This document shows, piece after piece, positions 26,958 to 36,783 of a stretch of 64,000 nucleotides of DNA. Origin of the DNA: Clostridiales bacterium (GTDB lineage: Bacteria; Bacillota; Clostridia; Saccharofermentanales; Saccharofermentanaceae). Position 1 is the stretch's first letter, and the number at the start of each line of letters is the position of its first letter. A program made the translations under genes and the position numbers. The stretch is taken from contig JAGCSR010000014.1 of NCBI GenBank assembly GCA_017964005.1, positions 61,262 to 125,261 of the forward strand, given 5' to 3'. The notes beneath the pieces were generated by a model. That model saw only the letters and a list, made by a program, of their open reading frames with translations, did no database searches and had not been told where the DNA came from.

Positions 26958-27821
26958 TCAGAGGTCCTGGGCGATCCTCATGAGTTTTTGGAGACGGTTA
27001 TTCATGCCTGATTTGCTGATCGGCGGCGTCATCATGTTGCCCAGTTCGGCAATAGATGCACCCGGGTTCTCGATACTGGCCCGGGCAGCGCACAGGAGTT
27101 CTTCCGGCAGGTCTTTCGCCTTTTCGGAAGCCAGGAGTTTATTGAATAACTCGTATCTTTCGGCTCCGGCCTCCGCCTGCCTTCTGGTATTGCCGTCATC
27201 ACAGTTGACTTCACGTGTTATCTGTTTGCGGAGTTCATGTTCGATCCTTATATTCTCGAAAGAAAGCCTTGCGGAATCCGCCCCGCACATGCCGAGGAAA
27301 TCAGACACATAATCCCCGTTCTTAAACCTTATGCAGCAGATATTTCCCCTTTGGGTAATGCCGGGATCTATCCCTTCGAATGCCAGGACGGCAAATACCA
27401 CTTTGCCAAAAGACTCGCTCTTAAGGTGTATCTCGACTTTATAAGAATTTGCAGGATCGCTTATATGTCCCGCTCCGACACAAACACCGCCCAGGAATGC
27501 CCTGGAGTTGACATGTCCTTGTATCTCGGATCTTTCCGGCATACCGCCTTCCAGGAAAAAACGTGTCTTATCGGAGATTGCGGAAGGGATCTTCCCGATG
27601 TATAACCTGCCGTCCTTTACGGAACTTGAGATCCCGTATTCGGCCAGAAGATTGGAAAGCCTGCCTGCGACTTTCCCGCAGACCTTGATCCTGCCCGGAA
27701 AGCCTTCTCCGTCAGATGAAGATGCCAGCAGACCGGACGCGAACCACAGGAAGGATCCTTTGTTGTATCCCGCCTTGCAGATTTCATATTTGACATTGTC
27801 CGAGAATGACGATTCGCTCAT
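26958..27821 (-). CDS. whiA: DNA-binding protein WhiA
   Basis: 287 aa. N-terminal degenerate LAGLIDADG homing-endonuclease-like domain (FLGGVCVGAGHISDP corresponds to its core) and C-terminal HTH (ASIAELGNMMTPPISKSGMNNRLQKL). WhiA controls sporulation in Streptomyces and chromosome segregation and division in Firmicutes. ATG at 27821, four bases after the murB stop, fits the family start; a GTG six codons upstream lies inside murB. In most Firmicutes rapZ and yvcK/glmR precede whiA; here both are absent. Confidence 0.93.
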   Translation of the reverse strand: MSESSFSDNVKYEICKAGYNKGSFLWFASGLLASSSDGEGFPGRIKVCGKVAGRLSNLLAEYGISSSVKDGRLYIGKIPSAISDKTRFFLEGGMPERSEIQGHVNSRAFLGGVCVGAGHISDPANSYKVEIHLKSESFGKVVFAVLAFEGIDPGITQRGNICCIRFKNGDYVSDFLGMCGADSARLSFENIRIEHELRKQITREVNCDDGNTRRQAEAGAERYELFNKLLASEKAKDLPEELLCAARASIENPGASIAELGNMMTPPISKSGMNNRLQKLMRIAQDL

Positions 27822-27825
27822 CTTA

Positions 27826-28728
27826 TCAGCTGAAATCACCTATCAGGCGGACTTCCGGTTCAAGCCTTACGCCTGATGTCTCAAATACCTTATCCTGAAT
27901 ATACCGGATCAGCCGGTAAACATCGGAAGCGGAAGCGCTTCCTTTGCTGTTGACCACGAATCCCGCGTGTTTTTCCGATACCATGGCTCCGGAATCGTCA
28001 AGACCGAATCCTTTAAGTCCCGCATCTTCTATGAGCTTGCCGGCATAGTATCCTTCGGGACGCTTGAAGGTGGATCCTGCCGAAGGGAGGTTCAGAGGCT
28101 GGGAGTTTACTCTCTTCTGCCGCAATTCCTCTGCATATGCCTTTATCTGTTCTTTATCGCCTTCGGGAACCTCGCAGGTCATTCCAAGTATGACCGCATC
28201 CTCCATATTCTCGAAAATGCTGGTCCTGTATCCGAATCCAGCATCGCTCCCCTTAACGGTCTTGATATCCCCGTCCTTCCAATACGTGACCTCGGTCACG
28301 ATATCTTCCATCTGTCTGCCGTATGCTCCGGCATTCATATATACCGCGCCTCCGACATTACCCGGTATCCCGCAGCAGAATTCCGCGCCGGCAAGACCTT
28401 CCTTAAGGCATTCCGCCCCGAAGGATGCAAGGGTTGATCCTGCCTGACAGGAGATGACTCCGACACCGTCTCTTATCACGGTATCTATGGCACTCATGTT
28501 CCTGCCGATCTTTATTACCAGTCCGTCAAAACCCTTGTCCGAGATAAGCACATTGGATCCGGCGCCCAATACCTGCACGGGAATTCCTTCCTTAGCCGCA
28601 AATCCGAATGCTTCACCCACCTCGTCAGCGGAATCAGGCTCGGCAAAAAAAACCGCGGGGCCGCCGCACTTCATCGTGGTATAGGGCTTGAGGATAACGT
28701 CTCTTCTTATATCAAGGGTTGCTGCCAT
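27826..28728 (-). CDS. murB: UDP-N-acetylenolpyruvoylglucosamine reductase
   Basis: 300 aa. FAD-dependent reduction giving UDP-MurNAc. FAD-binding GAGSNVLISD, the GIPGNVGGAVYMNAGAYG block and the proton-donor Ser in SAGSTFKRP; GYRTS is also present. Start ATG at 28728 has GGGAAGAG upstream; an ATG at 28755 is open too but overlaps hprK by 44 bases instead of 17. Confidence 0.94.
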   Translation of the reverse strand: MAATLDIRRDVILKPYTTMKCGGPAVFFAEPDSADEVGEAFGFAAKEGIPVQVLGAGSNVLISDKGFDGLVIKIGRNMSAIDTVIRDGVGVISCQAGSTLASFGAECLKEGLAGAEFCCGIPGNVGGAVYMNAGAYGRQMEDIVTEVTYWKDGDIKTVKGSDAGFGYRTSIFENMEDAVILGMTCEVPEGDKEQIKAYAEELRQKRVNSQPLNLPSAGSTFKRPEGYYAGKLIEDAGLKGFGLDDSGAMVSEKHAGFVVNSKGSASASDVYRLIRYIQDKVFETSGVRLEPEVRLIGDFS

Positions 28729-29656
28729 ATGTCTGTTCTCTTCCCGGGAAAACACGGCTCGCGAGATTCTGGGCCGCGTTGAATCCCATCTTGTTCACTC
28801 TGTGGTTGATCGCCGCAGCCTCGACGATAATGGCAAGGTTACGTCCGGGTCCTACAGGGATCGTTACCGAAGGAACCTTTATCCCGAGGATCTCGGTAGT
28901 CTCGTCGGTAAGACCCAATCTGTCGTAGGTCTTCTTCTCATCCCACAGTTCGAAGTTAATGACAAAGTCGATAGTCTCCTGAGGTTTTACGGACGATACG
29001 CCGTAAAGCTCCTTAACATCCAGGATACCGATGCCCCGGATCTCGATAAGGTGCCTTATGACTTCGGGGGCCTGTCCGATCAGGGTCGTCTCGGAGACTC
29101 TCCTTATCTCAACCTGATCGTCGGCAACAAGCCTGTGTCCACGCTTAACGATCTCAAGAGCGGTCTCGGATTTACCGACACCGGAATCTCCCAGGATAAG
29201 GATACCTTCACCGTTTACCTCGACAAGGACTCCGTGCATGGATACTCTGGGAGCAAGCTCCGCCTTCAGGAAATCGATGAGCTCCGAATATATATCCGAT
29301 GTCGCTTCGCTTGTTCTTAAGACCGGTGTCGGATATTCCCTGGCTGCATCCAGCAGTTCTTTATGGACCTTATGATCACGGGTGATTATCAATGCCGGGA
29401 TCTTCTTTTCGAACAGGACCTTGAGGGAGTTATACCTCTCCTCCGGGGTAAGCTGCTCAAGATATGCATGCTCCATATTACCCATGATCTGGATACGGTC
29501 CGGACCGAAGTGATCGTAGTAACCTGCAAGCTGAAGACCGGGTCTCGTAGCATCCGCCACCTGGATCCTCCGCTGTTCTATATCACCTGTATCGAAAACG
29601 ACTTCCAGGTCAAATGTCTTTACGACTTCAGATAAAAATACGCTTGAGTAAGGCAT
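28712..29656 (-). CDS. hprK: HPr kinase/phosphorylase
   Basis: 314 aa. Phosphorylates HPr on Ser46 and controls carbon catabolite repression. Walker A GDSGVGKSE near residue 155, the EIRGIGIL signature, and the C-terminal PVGPGRNLA stretch; N-terminal domain of typical size. ATG behind AGGAGGGG, only 14 bases after the cellodextrin phosphorylase gene, so it is likely on the same mRNA. Confidence 0.95.
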   Translation of the reverse strand: MPYSSVFLSEVVKTFDLEVVFDTGDIEQRRIQVADATRPGLQLAGYYDHFGPDRIQIMGNMEHAYLEQLTPEERYNSLKVLFEKKIPALIITRDHKVHKELLDAAREYPTPVLRTSEATSDIYSELIDFLKAELAPRVSMHGVLVEVNGEGILILGDSGVGKSETALEIVKRGHRLVADDQVEIRRVSETTLIGQAPEVIRHLIEIRGIGILDVKELYGVSSVKPQETIDFVINFELWDEKKTYDRLGLTDETTEILGIKVPSVTIPVGPGRNLAIIVEAAAINHRVNKMGFNAAQNLASRVFPGREQTYGSNP

Positions 29657-29670
29657 GTGGACCCCTCCTG

Positions 29671-32613
29671 TCAGAAAGCTACCTCTACCTCATGTACGGC
29701 ACCGTCTTCAAATACCGGCACCTTTGTTCCGTCGATCATCTCTCCGTCGACCGTGATCTTAACGCCTTCTTTGGTCCTTACAAAACCCTCATCCTTGGTG
29801 ATGTGGATCTTATATGAACACCTTTCCGTCGTTATGTCGACTTTGAGTTCCCGATCCTCTTTGCGGAGGATAGGCATGCAGTCCATGTGGTCTGCCGTGA
29901 ACTCAACGCCGAAGCACTGAAAGAGGCAGAGAAGGAGCCATGTGGAAGTACCGGACAGCGTAGGTCCGATGTTCTCACCGGAATCGGAGTTGTTGTACTG
30001 CGTGCACCACCTGGGGTTGCCGCATACCGTGAAGGGAGATACGAGTGTCTTATAAGGCAGGATCCTGTCGATGATCCAGTAAGCCGTATCCGCAAGTCTT
30101 TCGGCAAGCTTTGCATCCTTTACGGTCTTGGCGTTCTTGAGCATAGCGGACGCTGCCATCATGTTGGCATGCTTAAAGACACCGCCGTTCTCACGGTCGC
30201 CCGGATAGTAGAGCATAACATCGATCTTAGGTGCGATCTTGGGATAATCTACCGTGGAACAGAGCCTGTATCCGTAAGGCGACTTGAGATACTTATCGAT
30301 GCTGTCGAGCATTGTCTCGATCTGCTCTTCATCAGCGCATCCGGAAAGGAGCGCCCAGGAGAAAGAGTTAAGGAAATATGTTCCGGGAGCGTCTTCCACT
30401 GCAAGTCCGTCACCGCCTGCACCCAGGTAATCGAGTTTGGGCTTATCGGATCTGTTGAAGAGCACTCTTGCGTAGAAATCACCCTTCCATGCATTCTCTC
30501 TTAATCCCTCTTTAACCGACTCTGAAAGACCGGCAAGTTCATCAGCATAAGCCTTATCACCCGAAAGTTCGAAGAGGGTCTTTGCCGCATCTACTGCGAC
30601 CTTCAGGAGGAAGCCGTTCATTACGGATTCGGAGTATTCGGACTTGAAAGGCACCTCTCCGTACTTAGCGCCGGACCGGGCCAGCTGCTCTTTGTACTTT
30701 TCGATCTTGTCGGCACCGCTGATGCAGTCAGGATCGACTCTTAAGCAGTCGTTCCAGTCAGCCCTGTCGATGAGAGGGATCCCGTGGGATCCTACCGAGA
30801 TCTTGGCGCTGTATGTGATTATGGCCTTTATCGTATCTAAGAGTGTCCTCCCCTCATCGGAACCTGCAACTGCAAACTTCTCCTTGAGGAAATCCACGTC
30901 ACCGGTAAGGCTTACGTAACGGTCCAGAGCCTGCAGGAGCCAGAGGGCATCGTCCGACCACCAGCCGGGTTCCTTGCCCTTCCAGTAGAAGTTGTGGTTG
31001 GCATATCCTTCGGTGTAAACATTTTCGATCCATTCGCGCAGGAGGCTCTTGATGAAGTCCGTGCGGCCCATTCCGGCGAAATAATACATGGATGCGAAGA
31101 TGTCCTGGATCTCGCGGAAACCTATCTCCCTGTAACCCTTCTGTGTCCAGTCCAAAGACCTGGATACGAAGGTCTGGTAGAAGACCTGGAAAGGCAGGTT
31201 GTTATTGACATACGCTTCGAAATCGCTGTCCTCGGAAGAGATCTTCATGTAAGAAGAATAGCGGTCTGCAAAATCACAAACGAAAGCATAATCTTCTGAT
31301 AAAACATTCCTGTCGGAATAAAGGTCTATGAGTCTTTCCATCTCAACCTTAACCGTCTCTTCGAAAACAAAATCCTCATTGACGGCATCAGATGAAAGAC
31401 AGGTAAAGTTATCTGCTCTTACGGATTCTCCGGCCTTGATCGCAAAAGGCGTGGATACAGCAAAGAATCCGGGGCCCTTTCTTGACTGAGCGGAAGCAAG
31501 AGGAGCTATGAACTGGGGATCGGAAAGCGTACCGTTGCCCACGAAATCATCGTACCTTGCGCAGTACTCATCGGGGAATATTGTCTCATCACCCTTATGG
31601 AGCATTGCCACATGGAATCTGATGTTGCCCTTGGTCCACTTAGGATTGGGATTAAAGCTTATTGCCTTGAGGTTCTCATCCTCATCGAAAAAGATCTCGG
31701 ACTGGGCAACGACTGTGGAGAAGATGACGTCTTCTCTTAAGGCATGCACTTCGGTAGTTCCGAACATACCGGTGTAGACGATGCGAAGATCCATGTCCTC
31801 GGTGCCTGCATTCTCAATATCGATCATCTGGGCTTCGGATGCCAGAGGAAGTCCTTCCTTTGCAGGCAGGATAAAGATAGTCCTTCTGATCTTAAGACCG
31901 TTATCCATCTCATACTCGATGACCGTTCTGTTCTGTGCATGGGTAGTCCTGCACGACTTGAGACCTTCTGCCTTGGCAAGCCCTGAATAAAAGATCTTCC
32001 TGCCGTCCTTTACGAGATAGAACTGGCGGTTTGCGGGGAACCCGTTTTCTTCGGGAAGATAATCCCACTTAGTAGCCAGAACCTGGGTATCGGCATGAGC
32101 ACGGAAGCATCCGCCGCCTAACATTCCTACGGCACTCTTAGGTGTACTCTGCAAAGGTCTTACATGGCCGATCCTGTTGCCGATCAGCATGTTCGTGTAA
32201 TAGTGAGGGCCCGGTGAAGGTGTCGCAGGATCGAAAGTAAGCTCACCCTTGGAACTCAATATGCCGCCCCAGGAAGATGCATCATTGATCATATCTGCTG
32301 CGGGATTGGCGGAGATATCACATTCCGTAACGGTTCCGTCTTTTGCAGCAAAGACCTTGTCAGCCAGGAACAGGATGCTGTATCCTTCGCCGGTCTTCTC
32401 CTGTATGAGATCAGAATAATCGGCAGAAGATGCGATCACCCGGATAAGCGGTGAATCGAACTTTAGACCTGCTGCACCGATAACGACAGGATCCTTACCG
32501 AATGAGATGAACTGTGCAGAAACCCCTCCCTGCACCCTGTCACCGAATCTTTCCTTAAGGACCGCTGCGGCACTGATCTTCTGTCCTCTTGCCGTTTGTC
32601 CGTGATAACTCAT
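29671..32613 (-). CDS. cdp: Cellodextrin phosphorylase (GH94)
   Basis: 980 aa. Reversible phosphorolysis of cellodextrins to glucose-1-phosphate and a shorter oligomer in the cytoplasm. Length matches C. thermocellum cellodextrin phosphorylase (984 aa), and blocks such as PGPHYYTNMLIGNRIG, YREIGFREIQD, GYANHNFYW, GDRENGGVFKHA and RADWNDCL (with the general-acid Asp of GH94) align with it by eye. Start ATG at 32613 has AAGGAGG; the longer open frame is ignored. A terminator-like hairpin lies just upstream, after cbp. Confidence 0.9.
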   Translation of the reverse strand: MSYHGQTARGQKISAAAVLKERFGDRVQGGVSAQFISFGKDPVVIGAAGLKFDSPLIRVIASSADYSDLIQEKTGEGYSILFLADKVFAAKDGTVTECDISANPAADMINDASSWGGILSSKGELTFDPATPSPGPHYYTNMLIGNRIGHVRPLQSTPKSAVGMLGGGCFRAHADTQVLATKWDYLPEENGFPANRQFYLVKDGRKIFYSGLAKAEGLKSCRTTHAQNRTVIEYEMDNGLKIRRTIFILPAKEGLPLASEAQMIDIENAGTEDMDLRIVYTGMFGTTEVHALREDVIFSTVVAQSEIFFDEDENLKAISFNPNPKWTKGNIRFHVAMLHKGDETIFPDEYCARYDDFVGNGTLSDPQFIAPLASAQSRKGPGFFAVSTPFAIKAGESVRADNFTCLSSDAVNEDFVFEETVKVEMERLIDLYSDRNVLSEDYAFVCDFADRYSSYMKISSEDSDFEAYVNNNLPFQVFYQTFVSRSLDWTQKGYREIGFREIQDIFASMYYFAGMGRTDFIKSLLREWIENVYTEGYANHNFYWKGKEPGWWSDDALWLLQALDRYVSLTGDVDFLKEKFAVAGSDEGRTLLDTIKAIITYSAKISVGSHGIPLIDRADWNDCLRVDPDCISGADKIEKYKEQLARSGAKYGEVPFKSEYSESVMNGFLLKVAVDAAKTLFELSGDKAYADELAGLSESVKEGLRENAWKGDFYARVLFNRSDKPKLDYLGAGGDGLAVEDAPGTYFLNSFSWALLSGCADEEQIETMLDSIDKYLKSPYGYRLCSTVDYPKIAPKIDVMLYYPGDRENGGVFKHANMMAASAMLKNAKTVKDAKLAERLADTAYWIIDRILPYKTLVSPFTVCGNPRWCTQYNNSDSGENIGPTLSGTSTWLLLCLFQCFGVEFTADHMDCMPILRKEDRELKVDITTERCSYKIHITKDEGFVRTKEGVKITVDGEMIDGTKVPVFEDGAVHEVEVAF

Positions 32614-32633
32614 AGTTGTACCTCCTTCATCGG

Positions 32634-32668
32634 GAAAAAGCCCCGCCGCTCGGAAGAGGGCGGGGTCC
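32634..32668 (-). terminator. Intra-operon terminator between cbp and cdp
   Basis: On the minus strand CCCCGCC, loop, GGCGGGG, then CTTTTT. A textbook intrinsic terminator, yet it sits only 20 bases before the cdp ATG, inside what is otherwise one transcription unit. It would lower cdp expression relative to cbp, or be an attenuator. Confidence 0.8.
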
Positions 32669-32692
32669 CGCGTCAATTATTTGAATGATGAT

Positions 32693-35176
32693 TTATCCGA
32701 GAATAACCTCAACCTTGTGAACTGCGCCGTCGCCTGCTGCGGGAACAACGCATCCGTCAACTGCAACGCCGTCAACGGTCATGGACTTAACGCCCTTGCA
32801 TACATGATCAGGGTTCTTGATATCGATATCATAGGTTGCGCCCCTGAACTGACGTGTAGCGCGGAATCCGTCCCAAGCCGAAGGAATGGAAGGATCTATC
32901 TTAAGTCCGTTGAAGTCTGCCATGATACCCAGGATGTACTGGGAGATGGCAACCATGTTCCATGCAGCGGTACCGGTAAGCCAGGAGTTCTTGCCCTGAC
33001 CGAAGTTATCTCCGGTCCTGCCGATATCGGAACCTGCGTCCTTACCGCCGATCATCTGGCCGTAAACATAAGGCTCGGTCTTGTGGATATCAGATGTCTC
33101 CTCCGTGAAGGCAGGAGCGATCTCGGAATAGTATTTGAATGCCTGGTCACCCTGTCCTGCGTATGCGGCAGCGCAGATGATCCATGCGTTATTGTGAGTG
33201 AAGATACCTGCGTTCTCCTTGTATCCGCCCGGATATGTGGAGATCTCACCGTACTGGATATAGTACTTGGTGAAAGCGGGATTATTGAGAACAAGACCGA
33301 ATTCGGTGTTGAGGCGCTCATCGATGGAAGCGAGGGTCTTAAGATCGCATCCCTCATCCTTGCCGATATCGGACATGATGGCAAAGCCCTGAGGTTCGAT
33401 AAAGATCTGGCCTTCTTCGCACTCCCTGGAACCCATCTTATCTCCGTTGGCATCATAAGCTCTCAGGAACCAGTCGCCGTCCCATGCGGATTCCATGATG
33501 TTCTTCTTCATCTTATCGATCTCTGCCTGAGCCTTGGCTGCTTCTTCATCCTTACCCAGATGCTTTAAGATCTCAACATAGTTGGGGCCTGCATATGTGA
33601 AGAGCGTTGCTACCATTACGGACTCTGCAACCTTGGAATAACCGCCTTCTGCGGCAAACTTCGGGTTGGTGTATGTCTGGAATGATTCACCGGGTGTGTC
33701 GGAGTAGCAGGACAGGTTGATACAGTCGTTCCAGTCTGCTCTCATTGCCAGAGGAAGCCCGTGAGGTCCCAGGTTATTTACGATGTGATAGAAGGATACA
33801 TCGAGGTGGTCGAGCATAGACTTTGCTGCAGACACATCATTATCGTAAGGAACATTCTCATCGAGGATGGACCAGTCGCCGGTCTCCTTGATGTAAGCGG
33901 AGACGGACAGGATGAGCCACAGGGGATCGTCGGAGAAGTCTCCTCCGATATCCGCATTACCCTTCTTGGTAAGAGGCTGATACTGATGGTAGCATCCGCC
34001 GTCAGGGAACTGTGTGGATGCGATGTCGATGATCCTCTCCTTGGCTCTGTCGGGGATCTGGTGGACGAATCCCAGGATATCCTGGTTGGAATCTCTGAAT
34101 CCCATTCCTCTTCCGATTCCGGACTCAAAGTAGGAAGCGGATCTTGAGAGGTTAAATGTAACCATGCACTGATACTGGTTCCAGATGTTGACCATCCTGT
34201 TGACCTTATCGTCAGGGGTTGCGACATTGAGGATGCCGAGGAGCTTATCCCAGTAAGCGGCAAGCTCTGCCATGCCGGCAGCAAACTTCTCGGGGGTGTC
34301 GAACTTGGCGATCATCTCTTCAGCCTTGACTTTGTTGATGGTCTTGCCGTCTGCTTCGAACTTCTGGTCGACAGGCATCTCGACATAACCTAAGACAAAT
34401 ACCAAAGTCTTGGATTCACCGGGAGCCAGTGTGATCTTCTTATAGTGGGATGCGATGGGAGACCAGCCGTCTGCGAAGGAGTCGTTGGACTTGCCTGCTT
34501 CTACGGCCTGAGGCTTATCGAATCCGTTGTAAAGACCGATAAAGGAATCTCTGTCGGTGTCATAACCGTCGATCTCATCGTTTACGGAATAGAATGCATA
34601 GTGATTGCGGCGGTCCCTGTATTCGGTCTTATGGTAGATAACGGAACCCTTGACCTCTACACGGCCTGTAGAGAAATTACGCTGGAAGTTATTGCTGTCA
34701 TCCTGGGCATCCCAAAGACACCACTCCGCAAATGAGAACAGGGAGAATGTCTTTGCCTCGGAAGAATCATTGGTCAATACCAGCTGCTGAACCTCTCCGT
34801 CATAATCCTGGGGAACGAAGAAAGTAACTTCTGCGGCAAGACCGTTCTTCTTACCGCGGATGACCGTGTAGCCCATACCGTGGCGGCACTCGTACTCATC
34901 CAGTTCAGTCTTGACGGGAGACCACCCGGGATTCCAGATGGTGCCGTTGTCGTTAATGTAGAAATATCTTCCGCCCATATCGATCGGGACGTTGTTGTAT
35001 CTGTAACGGGTGATCCTGCGCAGACGTGCGTCCTTATAGAAGCTGTATCCGCCGGCAGTGTTGGATATCAAAGAGAAAAAAGCCTGTGTTCCGAGGTAGT
35101 TGATCCAGGGATAAGGGGTCTTGGGGGAATCAATAACATATTCCTTCTTAGCATCGTCAAAATGTCCGAATTTCAT
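32693..35176 (-). CDS. cbp: Cellobiose phosphorylase (GH94)
   Basis: 827 aa. Splits cellobiose with phosphate to glucose-1-phosphate and glucose, saving ATP. Very close by eye to C. thermocellum cellobiose phosphorylase (811 aa): [60 protein letters not shown] and [12 protein letters not shown] behind ACGGAGG. First gene of cbp-cdp-hprK-murB-whiA. I did not find a strong promoter in the 90 bases upstream; TAGAAT at about 35229-35234 is the best -10 candidate. Confidence 0.95.
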   Translation of the reverse strand: MKFGHFDDAKKEYVIDSPKTPYPWINYLGTQAFFSLISNTAGGYSFYKDARLRRITRYRYNNVPIDMGGRYFYINDNGTIWNPGWSPVKTELDEYECRHGMGYTVIRGKKNGLAAEVTFFVPQDYDGEVQQLVLTNDSSEAKTFSLFSFAEWCLWDAQDDSNNFQRNFSTGRVEVKGSVIYHKTEYRDRRNHYAFYSVNDEIDGYDTDRDSFIGLYNGFDKPQAVEAGKSNDSFADGWSPIASHYKKITLAPGESKTLVFVLGYVEMPVDQKFEADGKTINKVKAEEMIAKFDTPEKFAAGMAELAAYWDKLLGILNVATPDDKVNRMVNIWNQYQCMVTFNLSRSASYFESGIGRGMGFRDSNQDILGFVHQIPDRAKERIIDIASTQFPDGGCYHQYQPLTKKGNADIGGDFSDDPLWLILSVSAYIKETGDWSILDENVPYDNDVSAAKSMLDHLDVSFYHIVNNLGPHGLPLAMRADWNDCINLSCYSDTPGESFQTYTNPKFAAEGGYSKVAESVMVATLFTYAGPNYVEILKHLGKDEEAAKAQAEIDKMKKNIMESAWDGDWFLRAYDANGDKMGSRECEEGQIFIEPQGFAIMSDIGKDEGCDLKTLASIDERLNTEFGLVLNNPAFTKYYIQYGEISTYPGGYKENAGIFTHNNAWIICAAAYAGQGDQAFKYYSEIAPAFTEETSDIHKTEPYVYGQMIGGKDAGSDIGRTGDNFGQGKNSWLTGTAAWNMVAISQYILGIMADFNGLKIDPSIPSAWDGFRATRQFRGATYDIDIKNPDHVCKGVKSMTVDGVAVDGCVVPAAGDGAVHKVEVILG

Positions 35177-35267
35177 TTGGGTTGCCTCCGTGGGTTGTTA
35201 TTTTTATTGACAAGTCCCTTAATTCTACACTATTTCGAAGACGATATGTTGCCTTTCTTTTAAATAA

Positions 35268-35308
35268 TCGTAAAGAGAAAGGGATATCCCTTCCCGGGAT
35301 ACCCCTTT
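35268..35308 (-). terminator. Terminator after the solute-binding protein gene
   Basis: Minus strand AAAGGGGTATCCC, five-base loop, GGGATATCCCTTT (13-base stem with one G-U), followed by CTCTTTA. Separates the solute-binding operon from cbp. Confidence 0.75.
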
Positions 35309-35330
35309 GCCGAAAAGCATATATTTTCGA

Positions 35331-36758
35331 TCATTCAGCCGGAGTTATGATCCCCAGGTCTTCCACCGTGGCCTTGAACTGGCGTTCAGCCTCCGCGATG
35401 GAGTCAACATCGCCTGCGCAGTAAGAGGATACTGCCGCGATCCAGGCTGCATTGACGGTCTCATCCTCCTCCTGGACAGAAGCCAGATTAAGGGATTCGG
35501 CAGCCCTTATAAGCACCGGAAGGGGATTTTGGCCTCCGAGGATGTCGCTTCCGAAGGAATCATCTGATGCCTTTGTCTGCATGACGGACTTGCTGTTGAC
35601 GAATTCGCCTCCGTCAGCCATATCCGCCAGATTTGTCTTGTTGATGCAAAGATCCCTGATGATCTGAGCCGATGAGGCTTTCATGTCACAGTATTTTGTA
35701 GCCGCGATCCAGGTTCCGCCCAGATATGAGGGAGAGGGGGCATCCACGATCGCCCATTCGCCGGAAGTCTTATTCTTGCCGTCGTTGAATCCCATGGAGT
35801 AGTTCAGCATCTGCATGGAACCGAAGTAAGCCAGGACCTTGTGGTTGGACATGTTATCCGCCCAGTCCCCGGACCACTGTGTCGTATTGAATGTCAGGTT
35901 CTCGCCCGTCAGTATCTTGGCGAAGTTGATATAGTCTTCCATCACGGGATCGATATTAAGCTGCCCGTCAACGATCCATCCCTGTGAACGGTTGTTTAGG
36001 AAGAATCTCCAAACATCATCTGTTCCGGACACTATCCTGACCTGACCGCCGGAAGCTTCCTTGACCTTGCGGGCAGTCTCCGTAAATGCGTCCCAATCCT
36101 TGAAGTAAGGAGCCACATCCTCCGGCTCCGAGACACCCAGGACCTCCTGGGCAACCTGCTTGTTATAGAACACACCGCAGGGGCATCCCTGCCAGGACAG
36201 TCCCTTGACGACACCGTCCCTGTCGGTTCCTGTCCTTACGACATAATCATAGGAGTCATCCATGAATTCATCGTAGGAGATCCCTATGTCATTCAGAGGG
36301 ATTACACTGTCCGTATTGAGGTATTTCTTCGCATATTCGGGTCCGAAGAAGAACAGGTCGGGAGCGTTCTCTCCGGAAGCCAGAGCTCTGTCAAGAAGTC
36401 CCGGGTATGCCGCCGGACCTGATGATACATTCTTCTTAAACTTGACATCACTGTATTTGCTGATGAGGTCTACACCTTCTTTGTTCCAGCCCCAGACCAT
36501 CAAAGACCCCTCATTGCCTTCGTCTGCAACTTCCTTCGTTGCAAACTCCACATATTCAAATACTTTGGGGACTTCTTTGGTATTCTCGGTCGCTTCAGTA
36601 GTGGCAGTGGTCTGCTCCGTAGCATTCGTCACCTGAGTCGGCTGGGTATCATCGCTTCCGGAAGCCGAAGTCTCCTCGGGTGTCGTGTTACAGGCCGAAG
36701 CCGTACCGACGGCCAAAGCCAGTGTAAGCGTCAGGGCCAATGTCTTTTTTATGTTCAT
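35331..36758 (-). CDS. Extracellular solute-binding lipoprotein (sugar type)
   Basis: 475 aa. Signal peptide with lipobox (SAC at about residues 21-23), a Thr-rich linker (about 30-62), then a family-1 solute-binding fold: KFKKNVSSGPAAYPGLLDRALASGENAPDLFFFG, VFYNKQV and Trp-rich segments. Such proteins feed ABC importers for oligosaccharides, but no permease or ATPase is adjacent. ATG behind GGGAGGA, 25 bases after the preceding lipoprotein gene. Confidence 0.87.
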   Translation of the reverse strand: MNIKKTLALTLTLALAVGTASACNTTPEETSASGSDDTQPTQVTNATEQTTATTEATENTKEVPKVFEYVEFATKEVADEGNEGSLMVWGWNKEGVDLISKYSDVKFKKNVSSGPAAYPGLLDRALASGENAPDLFFFGPEYAKKYLNTDSVIPLNDIGISYDEFMDDSYDYVVRTGTDRDGVVKGLSWQGCPCGVFYNKQVAQEVLGVSEPEDVAPYFKDWDAFTETARKVKEASGGQVRIVSGTDDVWRFFLNNRSQGWIVDGQLNIDPVMEDYINFAKILTGENLTFNTTQWSGDWADNMSNHKVLAYFGSMQMLNYSMGFNDGKNKTSGEWAIVDAPSPSYLGGTWIAATKYCDMKASSAQIIRDLCINKTNLADMADGGEFVNSKSVMQTKASDDSFGSDILGGQNPLPVLIRAAESLNLASVQEEDETVNAAWIAAVSSYCAGDVDSIAEAERQFKATVEDLGIITPAE

Positions 36759-36783
36759 CGATTATCTTCCTCCCGATCGAAAA

